From: Phototrophicus methaneseepsis
GTDB taxonomy: Bacteria; Chloroflexota; Anaerolineae; Aggregatilineales; Phototrophicaceae
Direction of reading: 5' to 3'
Assembly: GCF_015500095.1 (NCBI RefSeq)
Contig: NZ_CP062983.1
Coordinates: forward strand, 5,518,001-5,582,000
DNA: 64,000 nucleotides
Shown here: positions 7,656-16,972 of the stretch, one piece after another
Layout of the letters: the number at the start of each line of letters is the position of its first letter
How positions within the stretch are numbered: position 1 is the stretch's first letter
Made by a program: the position numbers and the translations under genes
The notes under the pieces: model-generated
Databases searched by the model: none
What the model saw: only the letters and a program-made list of their open reading frames with translations
What the model was told of the DNA's origin: nothing

Positions 7656-8492
7656 ATGCGTGAAATCACGGTTGCCATCGTGCAGATGAAGCCGGAACTG
7701 GGTGAGCCAGAAGACAACCTCGTTAAAATGTCCGAGATGATCTCCCGCATTGCGTCACAGCAGAAGGTGGATTTGATCGTCTTCCCGGAACTCATCACCA
7801 GCGGCAATGAACTGGGTGTGCGCTTTACGGATATTGCCCAGCGCGTCCCCGGCCCCACAGTGAACCTCATCGCTCAACGTGCGAATGACTTCGGCATTTA
7901 TATCGCTTTTGGCATGGTGACGAAGGAAAAAGTGGAGAGCGTGCTGTACAACTCCGCCATTCTGGTTGGCCCAGATGGTGAACTTGTGGAGCAGTACAAC
8001 AAAGTCCATCTACGCGGCGAAGAGCGCATGGCCTTCCGCGAAGGCTTTAAGCTGCCCGTCGCAGAAACAGAAATTGGCAGCATTGGCCTCGTCATTGGCT
8101 ATGATCTGGCCTACCCGGAAGTCACCCGCAGCCTGTCGCTAGAAGGCGCTGATATGGTGTGCGTGTTGGCAAACTGGGAAACAGCCAATATCGATGAATG
8201 GAAGACCTATATGCGCGCCCGCGCTTATGAAAACAGCATCTTCATGATCGGCGCTAACCGGGTCGGCGAAGATGTGACGCTTAACTTCGGCGGGGAAAGC
8301 CTCGTCGTCGGCCCCCGTGGCGAAATCTTCGCCAGCCTGGAAGATGAGACCGACGAAGAAACAGGCGAGCCGATGGAAGGCTTCGCTGTCGCCCGCATTG
8401 ACCTGGATGAAGTCCGCAAGAACCGCGAGGACTTCCAATTCATCCAGACGCGCCAGCCAACCGTTTACCGCAGCCTGGTTCGCAAATACTAA
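7656..8492 (+). CDS. Carbon-nitrogen hydrolase (nitrilase) fold protein lacking the catalytic Cys
   Basis: 278 residues spanning a full nitrilase-superfamily domain. The catalytic Glu is Glu45 in IVFPELITSG and the catalytic Lys is Lys116 in YNKVHLRGEE. The nucleophile position, normally Cys in a C-Y-D-x-x-[FY]-P-E motif, reads IGYDLAYPE: residue 148 is Gly, encoded by GGC at 8097-8099. The rest of the motif is intact, so the alignment is secure. Without Cys no thioester intermediate can form, which makes amidase or nitrilase activity unlikely. Carbamoylputrescine or omega-amidase-like relatives would otherwise be the closest guess. A strong terminator follows. The alternative to a pseudoenzyme is a sequencing error at one base. 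Confidence 0.82.
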   Translation: MREITVAIVQMKPELGEPEDNLVKMSEMISRIASQQKVDLIVFPELITSGNELGVRFTDIAQRVPGPTVNLIAQRANDFGIYIAFGMVTKEKVESVLYNSAILVGPDGELVEQYNKVHLRGEERMAFREGFKLPVAETEIGSIGLVIGYDLAYPEVTRSLSLEGADMVCVLANWETANIDEWKTYMRARAYENSIFMIGANRVGEDVTLNFGGESLVVGPRGEIFASLEDETDEETGEPMEGFAVARIDLDEVRKNREDFQFIQTRQPTVYRSLVRKY

Positions 8493-8510
8493 ATTGAGTA
8501 TCAGCCATCA

Positions 8511-8540
8511 AAAAAACCGCCGAGAACCCGGCGGTTTTTT
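8511..8540. terminator. Bidirectional Rho-independent terminator
   Basis: AAAAAACCGCCG and CGGCGGTTTTTT flank a short loop, with T-runs in both directions. It serves the nitrilase-fold gene (plus) and the convergent lipoprotein gene (minus). Confidence 0.9.
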
Positions 8541-8583
8541 GATATCTACAAAAGGGCTTTAGAATGCGTTTTAGGACGCACAC

Positions 8584-9144
8584 CTAAGTGGCGTTATTGG
8601 CCTTCACATTGCTAAAGTGCTGCTCGAACAAGCCGCACAGGTTATTCCCCACGCCGACGTAGATATAGGTGAATTCATCATTGCCGACGGCAAATTCGCC
8701 CGTGCTTGCGCATGGCTCAATGGTCACAGATTGTGCACCCAGTCCGCCCAGGTCGCGCCCACGAGAGAGACACGCCAGCACGTTCTGGTTCACACGCGTA
8801 CGGTTCACCACGATGGCAGCACCAGCCTGCGGGATAATATCAGAAGGCGCGGCTTCTGTATAAAAGCGCCCTGCAATGGCACCTGTTTCTTCCATACATT
8901 GCAAGACCGTATCAGCGCGTTCGATAGCCGCCAGGGCCGGAACATTGCCACTCGCCAGGGCAGTCCCAAAACCAGCCTTGGTAAGCGCATCAATGATGCT
9001 GTCGGATTCGGTGGTGGTATAGCCAGCAATATTCGGCAGATAACGCTGAGCACTGGCCGCATCGCTCTGAGTACCGATGGTCTGGCAGGCTGACGCCATA
9101 ACAAGCAGCAGTCCCAGCACGAGCAGAGTCAAAACTTTACGCAT
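8584..9144 (-). CDS. Putative lipoprotein, function unknown
   Basis: 186 residues from ATG at 9144, preceded by GGAGG. The N terminus is a lipoprotein signal (MRKVLTLLVLGLLLVMASAC), giving lipidated Cys20. The mature part contains two further pairs of cysteines and reads as a compact alpha/beta domain with segments such as DSIIDALTKAGFG and AIERADTVLQCMEETG. I recognise no family. An in-frame start 17 codons further upstream (9195) would bury the signal peptide and is rejected. Confidence 0.75.
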   Translation of the reverse strand: MRKVLTLLVLGLLLVMASACQTIGTQSDAASAQRYLPNIAGYTTTESDSIIDALTKAGFGTALASGNVPALAAIERADTVLQCMEETGAIAGRFYTEAAPSDIIPQAGAAIVVNRTRVNQNVLACLSRGRDLGGLGAQSVTIEPCASTGEFAVGNDEFTYIYVGVGNNLCGLFEQHFSNVKANNAT

Positions 9145-9549
9145 TGTCTTTGCCTCCAAAAACGGGTGACAAGTATAGGTGACACGTTGAAACAATGATG
9201 CTTACCCTATTTCGTATCACGTTATTTCCATCTAACGTTATTACATTTAGCCTTAAAAGCATTGTCATTGTATCAGAAATTATCCCGGCTTAGGCCCCAG
9301 TCATTAGGGGTCATCATCGCCGGGATGCCGGCCTGATTATGACGCTGCAACCTGTTAAACCCCTTCTGGCAGGCATTCGTTGCCATAAGAGATGCAATTT
9401 TTACAAGCTTGTTACAGCAACGCCATAAGGGCCACTCATTGGCCCACCTATCGGTATACGCTAATAAGACCATCTTGCGAACTGTGTCTCTCCCATGTAT
9501 GGTTTGCGCGCTAGAATAGATTGACTGACTGATCAATGAAGGGTCGCCC
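9145..9549. other. Intergenic region with nested inverted repeats
   Basis: A 405-base spacer between divergent genes. Its main feature is the nested hairpin at 9282-9326. The minus-strand frame running through here has no ribosome site and no recognisable content. Confidence 0.5.
9282..9326. repeat. Nested inverted repeat
   Basis: ATCCCGGC at 9282-9289 pairs with GCCGGGAT at 9319-9326. Inside it CCCC (9295-9298) pairs with GGGG (9307-9310). No T-run follows, so a terminator is not the obvious reading. Confidence 0.6.
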
Positions 9550-12500
9550 ATGCGTTTGCTGCGCCGCCTCCTGCCTGATTTTATCGCCATTGTGCTGCTG
9601 TTTGCGCTACCTTTATGCTTCTTCTACCAGCAAACAGTGGGCGGCAAGACGCTGATCCCGACAGAGAACATCTACCAGTACGAGCCTTACGCAACCTACC
9701 GAGAAGAAGCTGGCGCGCCCGCCATACCCCATAATCACCTGCTGAGCGACCTCATCTTAGAAAACTACCAATGGAAGCACTTCATCGTTGAGCAGCTTGG
9801 CGAGGGTGAAATTCCGCTGTGGAACCCGCATCAATTTGCAGGGATTCCGTTTTTAGCCGCAGGCCAGCACAGCGCCCTGTACCCACTCAGCATCATTTAC
9901 TACATTCTGGACCTGCCAAGCGCTTATGGCTGGTTCACTGTGGTGAATTTATGGTTGGCCGGGGTATTTATGTATGCCTTCGCAAGGGGGCTTGGTCTGC
10001 GCCGAGAAGCCAGTATCCTGGCGGGCATCATCTACCAGTTTAACGGTTTCGCCATTGCCAGCGTGCTCTTCCAGATGATGATCGGCGGCCTGCCCTGGCT
10101 GCCGCTGATGCTGCTCATGAGTGAACTCATCATCCGCCAGCATCGCTTTATGGGGCGACCTGCCAGCCTGCCGTGGGTCGTGATTGGTGCTATCGCCCTG
10201 GGTATGAATATCCTGGCAGGGCATGTTGAAATCACGATTTATACGTTGTTGATCACCGCCTTTTATGCCGGGGTCCGCCTATTGGTAGCGGGCTGGCGGC
10301 GAGAATGGCGACCTGTATTGAAACAGGGCGTGTGGATTAGCATCATGGTCCTGCTCGGCTTTGCGCTGGGTGCGGTGCAGTTCTTACCCTTATTCGAGTT
10401 CGCCAGTACCAATTGGCGCGCGGCCCGCAGTGACTTCTGGCAAGTGCTGGATTACGCTCATAAGCCGCGTGACATCCTGCAATTTGCGATACCCAACTTT
10501 TACGGCAGCCCGGCACATCATCATATCTTCGATGTATTCAGCCTACAATTTACACCCGTCAGCGGCGTGAACCAGACACACACAGATTGGGGCATTAAGA
10601 ATTACGTTGAAGGCGCACTGTACGTTGGCATTCTACCCCTGCTGCTGAGCGCCTATGCCCTCTATGACCGCTGGATTGGCTGGCGGCTTCGTCAGCGCCA
10701 CACAGGCTCTCGTGATACGGCGGCTGTCATCATGGCGAACGAACCACCCTACCGATTTATCTTCGCGGTGCTGGGCCTGTTCAGCTTGCTCTTTATGTTT
10801 GGCGTGCCAGTCTATGCGGTTGTGTATGTGCTGCCAGGGATTAACCAGTTGAATAGCGCTTTCAGATGGGTATTCGCGCTGACTATATGCGTCGCTATGC
10901 TGGCGGCCTTCGGCATGGATGCCCTGATGCGGCGCGCTGCTGAAAAAGACACGCCGCGCATCACCGTGACGGGCATTGTGATTATGGCCCTGGGGCTTTT
11001 GGTGATGATTGGTCTGCTGCTGAGCCGTTTGCTCTATCCGCAGTTGGAGCCTATTTTTGAGCAAATCCGCACGGGTATGCTCAATGCGGACCGAGCTTTC
11101 CTGGATGCGCGCGCTTTCTACAGTTACGAATTCGTCAATACGGCTGTTTTCGCGGTGATTCTGTTCTTATCAGGCGTCGTGCTATGGTGGGTTGGCCGGA
11201 TGCGCGCCTTTAAAGGGTTACACCGCTGGACCATCTTCACAAGCGCATTGGTCATCGTGGATTTGATGATCGCCTCCTGGGGCTTTAACCCGGCCAGTGA
11301 CCCGGCCCTACTGGATTACACACCCCCTGCTGTACAGTTTTTGCAAGATCAACAAGCAGAAGGCGACATCTGGCGCTTTACAACCCTGGAGAGTGACGCT
11401 CGCCCGCCGATTTTGAATGCCAACCTGGGCTGGATGTACGGCCTTTATGACATCCGTGGCTATGACAGCATCATCCCCGGCAGCTATGTCGATGTTATGC
11501 GGCAGATCGCGCCTCAGTGGCAGCTCGATTACAATCGCATTGCGCCGCTGTTTACCGAGTATCTCGATAGCGAAAACAATGCAGTCTTTGATGTCAATGA
11601 TGCCCTGACCTCGCCGCTGCTGGATCAACTGGCTGTGCGCTATGTGCTGACTTATGCCGATACAGACATCACCGCAGAAGGCTACGAACTGGCTTACAGC
11701 GATGAAGCGCTCCGTATCTACGAGAACACCGATGCGCAGCCCTACGCCTATTTGGAAGGCGACATCATCACGCCGCTGACGCTCATGCGCGACAGCGGGC
11801 GCGAAAAATTCCTTGATATACAAATTGACCAACCGCGCACAGTCATCCTCAGCGAAAATTATGCCGATGGCTGGAGGGCCTTCATCCGGCCCCAGGGCGC
11901 GGGCGAAGATGCAGAAAGACCCCTCAACGTCGCACCAACAGACGCCAACATGCAGGCGATTATGATCCCTGATGCCGGCAATTGGACGCTTCGGTTGGTT
12001 TACAGTCCTAACAGCTTCCAGATCGGCACATTTGGCAGCGCACTGGGTATCATCGTGCTGGCGCTAATGGCGGGGGTTTGGATCTGGCGCACGTATGTCG
12101 GCACCAATACAGAAAACAGCAGCGCGACGGCCAGAGTCGCACGCAACAGCATCGCACCGATTATCCTGCGCCTGTTCAACCGCAGTATCGACTTCGTGCT
12201 GGCCTTCGTCATCTACCGCATTCTGGACCAGGAGAGCGTCGGCATTTATAACTTCGCCGTGGTGATCTTCGTCTGGTTCGATATTTTCATCAACTTTGGC
12301 CTGAACTTGTACCTCATCCGAGAAGTCGCCCGCGAGAAGCTGCGCAGTGGTTATTACTTCTTCAATACCAGTTTTATGCGGCTGAGCCTGTTTGTGGTGG
12401 GCATCTTCCTACTATTCGCCTTTCTGGATATCTGGCCGCGCGTGGGCGCAGAGACGATCCCACAGGAAGGCATTGGCGCGCTGTTCCTGCTGTACCTGGG

Positions 12501-13617
12501 GCTGTTACCGGCCACACTCAGCACAGGTATGACGGCCCTCTTTTACGCCTATGAACAGGCTGAAGTGCCCTCCGCCATTGAAACCATTACTGCCATCAAT
12601 AAGGCCATCTTCGGCGTGATTGTCCTGGCACTAGGTGGTGGCATCATCGGGCTGGCAGCAGTCAGCATCGTGAACAACTTCATCACCCTGGGCGTGTTGA
12701 TGTGGCATGGTCGCAAGCTGATTGGCGAGGTACCCAGCTTTAAGCCCGATCTGCCGCTGATCCGGCGTATGACGCGTGAGAGCTGGCCGCTGCTGCTAAA
12801 TCACTTCCTGGCGACGATTTTCTTCCAGTTTGATATTGTGATTTTGCAGGCGGTACGCGGTGCGGTGGAAGTGGCTAAATACAGCACCTCTTATAAGTGG
12901 TTGATGGCAATCAATATCATTCCAGCGATGTTCACGCAGGCGGTCTTCCCGATGTTGAGCCGGCAGGCAGAAGAGAATATGGATGCCTTCGAGCGGACGT
13001 ACAGCTTCAGCCTCAAGTTAATGATCGCCCTGGCGCTACCCTTCGCGGTGGCGTTTACGGTGCTAGCGGAACTATTGACGCTTATCCTGGCGGGGCCAAG
13101 CTACCTACCAGACGCGGCCATCGCCTTACAACTCATGATCTGGAGCATTCCATTTGGCTGGATGAACAGCCTGACGCAGTACGCCCTCATCGCATTGAAT
13201 TTACAGCGCTATATTACGGTGGCGTTCTTCTGGGCGGTGGGCTTTAACATCGTGACCAACCTGCTCTTCATCCCGCAGTTCGGTTTCCAGGCAGCCGCTA
13301 TCACGACAATCTTTTCAGAAGCAGCGCTGCTGGTGCCATTTGGCGTCCTCATGCAGCGCGGCATGAATCGGCCTATTCCCTGGTTGGGCCTGATCTGGCG
13401 GCCTATCGTCGCGGCAGGGGCTATGCTGCTCGTGACAGTAAGCTTGTGGCCCCTATTCAACGTGGTAGCGCTGCTCATCGGGACGGGCGTTTATGGGGTG
13501 ATACTCGTCGCCCTGCGGCCCCTTTCCGACGCGGAAGCCACCATGCTGCAAAATATGCTCCCGGCCCGCCTGACGCAATCCCGCATCGGGCGCTTTGTGC
13601 TGGGTGGCGCAGCGTAG
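9550..13617 (+). CDS. YfhO-like membrane protein fused to a Wzx-type polysaccharide flippase
   Basis: 1,355 residues with two membrane modules in one frame. Residues about 1-850 are YfhO-like: roughly a dozen transmembrane segments with an extracytoplasmic N-terminal loop (ENIYQYEPYATYR, LWNPHQFAGIPFLA), a large soluble segment around 580-820, and a closing transmembrane helix. YfhO proteins are linked to glycosylation of lipoteichoic acid or envelope polymers. Residues about 865-1345 form a second set of about 12 helices resembling O-antigen/polysaccharide flippases of the MATE-like MOP superfamily (SIDFVLAFVIYRILD, YSTSYKWLMAINIIPAMF). ATG at 9550 has GAAGGG upstream. No stop or frameshift separates the modules. 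Probable role: adding and exporting envelope glycan; substrate unknown. Confidence 0.85.
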   Translation: MRLLRRLLPDFIAIVLLFALPLCFFYQQTVGGKTLIPTENIYQYEPYATYREEAGAPAIPHNHLLSDLILENYQWKHFIVEQLGEGEIPLWNPHQFAGIPFLAAGQHSALYPLSIIYYILDLPSAYGWFTVVNLWLAGVFMYAFARGLGLRREASILAGIIYQFNGFAIASVLFQMMIGGLPWLPLMLLMSELIIRQHRFMGRPASLPWVVIGAIALGMNILAGHVEITIYTLLITAFYAGVRLLVAGWRREWRPVLKQGVWISIMVLLGFALGAVQFLPLFEFASTNWRAARSDFWQVLDYAHKPRDILQFAIPNFYGSPAHHHIFDVFSLQFTPVSGVNQTHTDWGIKNYVEGALYVGILPLLLSAYALYDRWIGWRLRQRHTGSRDTAAVIMANEPPYRFIFAVLGLFSLLFMFGVPVYAVVYVLPGINQLNSAFRWVFALTICVAMLAAFGMDALMRRAAEKDTPRITVTGIVIMALGLLVMIGLLLSRLLYPQLEPIFEQIRTGMLNADRAFLDARAFYSYEFVNTAVFAVILFLSGVVLWWVGRMRAFKGLHRWTIFTSALVIVDLMIASWGFNPASDPALLDYTPPAVQFLQDQQAEGDIWRFTTLESDARPPILNANLGWMYGLYDIRGYDSIIPGSYVDVMRQIAPQWQLDYNRIAPLFTEYLDSENNAVFDVNDALTSPLLDQLAVRYVLTYADTDITAEGYELAYSDEALRIYENTDAQPYAYLEGDIITPLTLMRDSGREKFLDIQIDQPRTVILSENYADGWRAFIRPQGAGEDAERPLNVAPTDANMQAIMIPDAGNWTLRLVYSPNSFQIGTFGSALGIIVLALMAGVWIWRTYVGTNTENSSATARVARNSIAPIILRLFNRSIDFVLAFVIYRILDQESVGIYNFAVVIFVWFDIFINFGLNLYLIREVAREKLRSGYYFFNTSFMRLSLFVVGIFLLFAFLDIWPRVGAETIPQEGIGALFLLYLGLLPATLSTGMTALFYAYEQAEVPSAIETITAINKAIFGVIVLALGGGIIGLAAVSIVNNFITLGVLMWHGRKLIGEVPSFKPDLPLIRRMTRESWPLLLNHFLATIFFQFDIVILQAVRGAVEVAKYSTSYKWLMAINIIPAMFTQAVFPMLSRQAEENMDAFERTYSFSLKLMIALALPFAVAFTVLAELLTLILAGPSYLPDAAIALQLMIWSIPFGWMNSLTQYALIALNLQRYITVAFFWAVGFNIVTNLLFIPQFGFQAAAITTIFSEAALLVPFGVLMQRGMNRPIPWLGLIWRPIVAAGAMLLVTVSLWPLFNVVALLIGTGVYGVILVALRPLSDAEATMLQNMLPARLTQSRIGRFVLGGAA

Positions 13618-13624
13618 AAAATTC

Positions 13625-13720
13625 TTAACGCAGAGGTAAACGCTATCGGATTTCAATTCCAGCAGCGTTGGCAATGCACGTCATGATGGTTTTCTCCGCG
13701 CCGCCGCGTCTCTGCGTTAA
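13625..13720. repeat. 11-base inverted repeat enclosing 74 bases
   Basis: TTAACGCAGAG at 13625-13635 is the exact reverse complement of CTCTGCGTTAA at 13710-13720, which runs into a stretch of A. It fills most of the space between the flippase fusion and guaA. It may be a dispersed intergenic repeat or a weak terminator. Confidence 0.55.
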
Positions 13721-13804
13721 AAAAATGCTACCAAGCTCTACCAAGGTGCCGCATAAGGCTGTACACTGTGGGCTATTCGTTTAATTGGCACACAAGGAAG
13801 CTCC

Positions 13805-15358
13805 ATGACCAACGACCTGCGCCAGGGAGGGGTTGCCGTTATCGACTTTGGCAGCCAATATACGCAGCTCATCGCGCGCCGTGTCCGTGAACAGGGCGTC
13901 TATGCGGAAGTCTTCGCCCATGACGCCGATGCCGATCATATCAATCAGCACCAACCCGCAGCCTATATCCTCAGTGGCGGCCCCAACAGCGTCTATGAAA
14001 ATGGCGCACCCCAGGCCGCACCGCACATTTTAAAGAGTGAGAAGCCCATCCTGGGTATTTGTTATGGGATGCAAGCCCTGACCTATGCACTCGGCGGACA
14101 GGTCGCCCCATCCCAGGCACGTGAATATGGCCCCGCGACAATCACGCATACGCCAGCCAGCCCCTTACTCGATAACCTGGATACAAACTTACAGGTGTGG
14201 ATGTCTCACGGGGACCGCATCGAGCAACCGCCTGCGGGCTTTGTTCCGCTGGCCCAGAGCGAAAACTCACCTTATGCTGCAATTGGTGACCTCGAACGTA
14301 ATATTTATGGGGTGCAGTTCCATCCAGAAGTCAGTCATACGCCCCAGGGTAGCGCGGTTTTGCATAACTTCCTGTTCAAGATTGCGCACCTCACGGCCAA
14401 ATGGACCCCGCTCGCCGTCATTGAAAACGCCATTGAAGCCATCCGCGCCCAGGTGGGTGACGAAAAGGTGATCCTTGGCCTGAGCGGTGGTGTCGATAGT
14501 GCTGTCGCTGGGACGCTCATCCATCGCGCGATTGGCGACCAGCTCACAAGTATCTTCGTGAATACGGGTTTCCTGCGCAAAAACGAGCCGGAAAGCGTGC
14601 TAGCTGTCTTCCGTGACGAGATGGGCATGAACGTCATCTACAACAACGCCACTGAACGCTTCCTGGATGCATTGCAGGGGAAGACCGAACCAGAGCAGAA
14701 GCGCAAGATCATTGGCAACGAGTTCATCGAAGTCTTTAAAGAAGAGGCTAACGCACTGGAAGGTGTGCGCTTCCTGGCACAGGGCACAATTTACCCGGAT
14801 GTGATCGAGAGCGCATCTGGCAGTAAAACGGCCCATGTCATCAAGAGTCACCATAACGTGGGCGGCCTGCCGGAGCAACTTGGCTTTGAGCTGGTTGAAC
14901 CGCTGCGCGACTTATTCAAAGATGAAGTGCGTAAAGTCGGCACTGCTCTGGGCCTGCCGGACCATATCGTATGGCGGCAGCCCTTCCCTGGCCCCGGCCT
15001 GGCAATCCGCTGCCTGGGCGATCTCACATGGGATCGACTGGAAACTTTGCGCGAGGCTGATGCAATTTTCCTGGAAGAGTTAGAAAAAGCGGGCTTGCTG
15101 GTAGGGGATACCGCGCAATGCTTCGCTGTGCTGCTCCCGGTGAAAGCCGTCGGCGTGATGGGGGACCTACGCACCTATGAAGAAGTCATCGCCTTGCGCG
15201 CTGTGCAAACACAGGATTTCATGACAGCGGATTGGGTGCGCCTGCCTTATGATCTGTTGGCACAGGTGAGCAGCCACATCGTCAACAAGGTCAAGGGCGT
15301 CAACCGCGTGGTATATGACGTTACCAGCAAACCCCCAGGCACGATTGAGTGGGAATAG
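13805..15358 (+). CDS. guaA: GMP synthase (glutamine-hydrolysing)
   Basis: 517 residues, the usual length. The glutamine amidotransferase domain (about 10-200) has [16 protein letters not shown], the nucleophile Cys86 in [11 protein letters not shown] and the His-Glu pair in FHPEVSHT. The ATP pyrophosphatase domain (about 215-400) has the P-loop [13 protein letters not shown]. The dimerisation domain has [10 protein letters not shown] and ends in KPPGTIEWE. The enzyme converts XMP to GMP in purine synthesis. ATG at 13805 is preceded by AAGGAAG. No guanine-sensing riboswitch is visible upstream. A terminator follows. Confidence 0.98.
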   Translation: MTNDLRQGGVAVIDFGSQYTQLIARRVREQGVYAEVFAHDADADHINQHQPAAYILSGGPNSVYENGAPQAAPHILKSEKPILGICYGMQALTYALGGQVAPSQAREYGPATITHTPASPLLDNLDTNLQVWMSHGDRIEQPPAGFVPLAQSENSPYAAIGDLERNIYGVQFHPEVSHTPQGSAVLHNFLFKIAHLTAKWTPLAVIENAIEAIRAQVGDEKVILGLSGGVDSAVAGTLIHRAIGDQLTSIFVNTGFLRKNEPESVLAVFRDEMGMNVIYNNATERFLDALQGKTEPEQKRKIIGNEFIEVFKEEANALEGVRFLAQGTIYPDVIESASGSKTAHVIKSHHNVGGLPEQLGFELVEPLRDLFKDEVRKVGTALGLPDHIVWRQPFPGPGLAIRCLGDLTWDRLETLREADAIFLEELEKAGLLVGDTAQCFAVLLPVKAVGVMGDLRTYEEVIALRAVQTQDFMTADWVRLPYDLLAQVSSHIVNKVKGVNRVVYDVTSKPPGTIEWE

Positions 15359-15381
15359 CAGCACTCAGGTTATAGCCGCAA

Positions 15382-15416
15382 ACAGGGGCCTGGCATATGT
15401 CAGGCCCTGTGTTTTT
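15382..15416 (+). terminator. Rho-independent terminator of guaA
   Basis: ACAGGGGCCTG pairs with CAGGCCCTGT (one bulged G) and is followed by GTTTTT. Confidence 0.85.
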
Positions 15417-15443
15417 CCTGTGACTGATGGTCCGATGAACGCG

Positions 15444-16700
15444 TTAGCTATTCCAGCGGGCGGATTGCAAAGCATACCCGGTGTTATCGGTCAGGTAGAG
15501 TGTGCTCAGATTGCTCAGGTTGACGATATGCATCCCAGAGCCAACAATATCCGCGACCATCGCCAGGCCATCGCCAGAGACGCGGCCCGCGATTGCGCCA
15601 TTTAACAGCGAAACAGGCTGGCAATAATTTGTCGTGATGCAACTCGCATCAATCGCGCGAATCTCACGATCTGCAGGATTTGTCGCATCGCTGGTGTAGG
15701 CCGTATAGAGGATACGCTGACCATCGGAGAACAGGCCCGTCCGCTGCACGGCTTGTGTCCCCATGACGACTGTGCGCGCACTGCAATCATTGTTCTGGAC
15801 GCAACCTAGGGGGACGCCTAATACTTGCTCCCCATCACGATAGACCACAGCGTTCGTCGTCACATGCACATCCTGGGCGGAAGGCGGTAAAATCGCTGTG
15901 CCTGCTTCCAGCATATTTTGCGAACAACTTGATTGCAAACAGCCAACATCCGCATAGCGAATCGTCCCGCCTGCATCACGATAGATCAGCCCCGTGCTAT
16001 CCGGCACCCAACTAATCGGCTCCATTGGCAAGGTACTGCCTACGAGCACAAAAGCATTATTGTTGGCGGCATTGATGGCTATCAGATTAGCCTGACCACT
16101 ATCCGTCTGGCCGCCAAAAGCCACAATCGGCGCAATATCACTCCACATAGCGTGCAGGCCGTTGTTGCTGCTTGGGCCGAGCGTCTGGGCTGTCCCCGCC
16201 GCTGTTTGCAAGACGTACAGCCCCCCCTGTAAGTACAACACCGCGCTGCCATCCGGGGCGAGGCTTGTCGATGTTTCGCTATAGGGCGAGGCGACCTGCC
16301 CGGCGACTGTACGTGCCCCATTAAGGGCTATATCCGTACCAAACAACAGCGTACCATCCGGGGCCCATTCGCCACCTGTGACGACACCATTGGCCTGCCC
16401 TAACTCGGTGACGGTCATCGTCGCCGCATCACCAACGCGCAAACTGACCACATTGCCCAGGTCAACTGCGTAGAACAAGCGCGTGCCATCTGGCGACCAA
16501 CGATAGCCTAATGTCGAATCCAACGTTTCGCCGGGGTTAGTGACAATCCACCGCGTGACGCCATCTGCCCCGGCCACAATCAACTGGCCGCTGCTATTGG
16601 TGAAAGCCACCAACGGCGCACCCTGCGCCTGGGCTGGCACAGTGAAAATAGGCAGTGCAATCATAAGTAAGAAAAAAAGAAACCACCTCTTATGGAACAT
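15444..16700 (-). CDS. Secreted TolB-like beta-propeller protein
   Basis: 418 residues from ATG at 16700, which has AAGGA upstream; a longer in-frame start at 16775 would hide the signal peptide. Residues 1-26 (MFHKRWFLFFLLMIALPIFTVPAQAQ) form a Sec signal peptide. The rest shows repeated strands with WSPDGTRLFY, WAPDGTLLFG, LAPDGSAVLY and WVPDSTGLIY, the WD40-like/PD40 signature of TolB-type propellers. Three short cysteine loops recur late in the protein (CLQSSC, CVQNNDC, CITTNYC), probably disulfides in successive blades. Role unknown; likely extracytoplasmic binding. Confidence 0.78.
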   Translation of the reverse strand: MFHKRWFLFFLLMIALPIFTVPAQAQGAPLVAFTNSSGQLIVAGADGVTRWIVTNPGETLDSTLGYRWSPDGTRLFYAVDLGNVVSLRVGDAATMTVTELGQANGVVTGGEWAPDGTLLFGTDIALNGARTVAGQVASPYSETSTSLAPDGSAVLYLQGGLYVLQTAAGTAQTLGPSSNNGLHAMWSDIAPIVAFGGQTDSGQANLIAINAANNNAFVLVGSTLPMEPISWVPDSTGLIYRDAGGTIRYADVGCLQSSCSQNMLEAGTAILPPSAQDVHVTTNAVVYRDGEQVLGVPLGCVQNNDCSARTVVMGTQAVQRTGLFSDGQRILYTAYTSDATNPADREIRAIDASCITTNYCQPVSLLNGAIAGRVSGDGLAMVADIVGSGMHIVNLSNLSTLYLTDNTGYALQSARWNS

Positions 16701-16774
16701 GGAATATCCTTCGGCGCAGTTATGAAAGCGCAATACAAGCGATATAGATATAGCATACGCCCGGATTGGATGCA

Positions 16775-16800
16775 AAAGCCCCCTCAGAACAGGGGGCTTT
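16775..16800. repeat. GC-rich hairpin in the divergent intergenic region
   Basis: AAAGCCCCCT and AGGGGGCTTT are perfect 10-base arms around a 6-base loop. It lies between two divergently transcribed genes, 75-100 bases upstream of the propeller gene, so it is not a normal 3' terminator of either. Only short T-runs flank it. Confidence 0.7.
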
Positions 16801-16972
16801 GGTTAGAGAAGCGTTTAGATTAGCCTATGCATGGCTGACGCCCAACCTACGGGGCGGAGTTAGAAGCTGCTGAACGGCCCAGCGCGTATCCTGAGGCTGC
16901 ATGTGTGACCAATCGTCATTCACAGGTATAATCAGGCAAATTTTGTTATCACTTAGCAACTGGAGGCAGTGA

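Noticed and set aside
9273-9590. 105-codon minus-strand frame before the YfhO fusion
   Set aside because: It overlaps the start of the fusion gene, has no ribosome site and contains the nested hairpin; likely non-coding.
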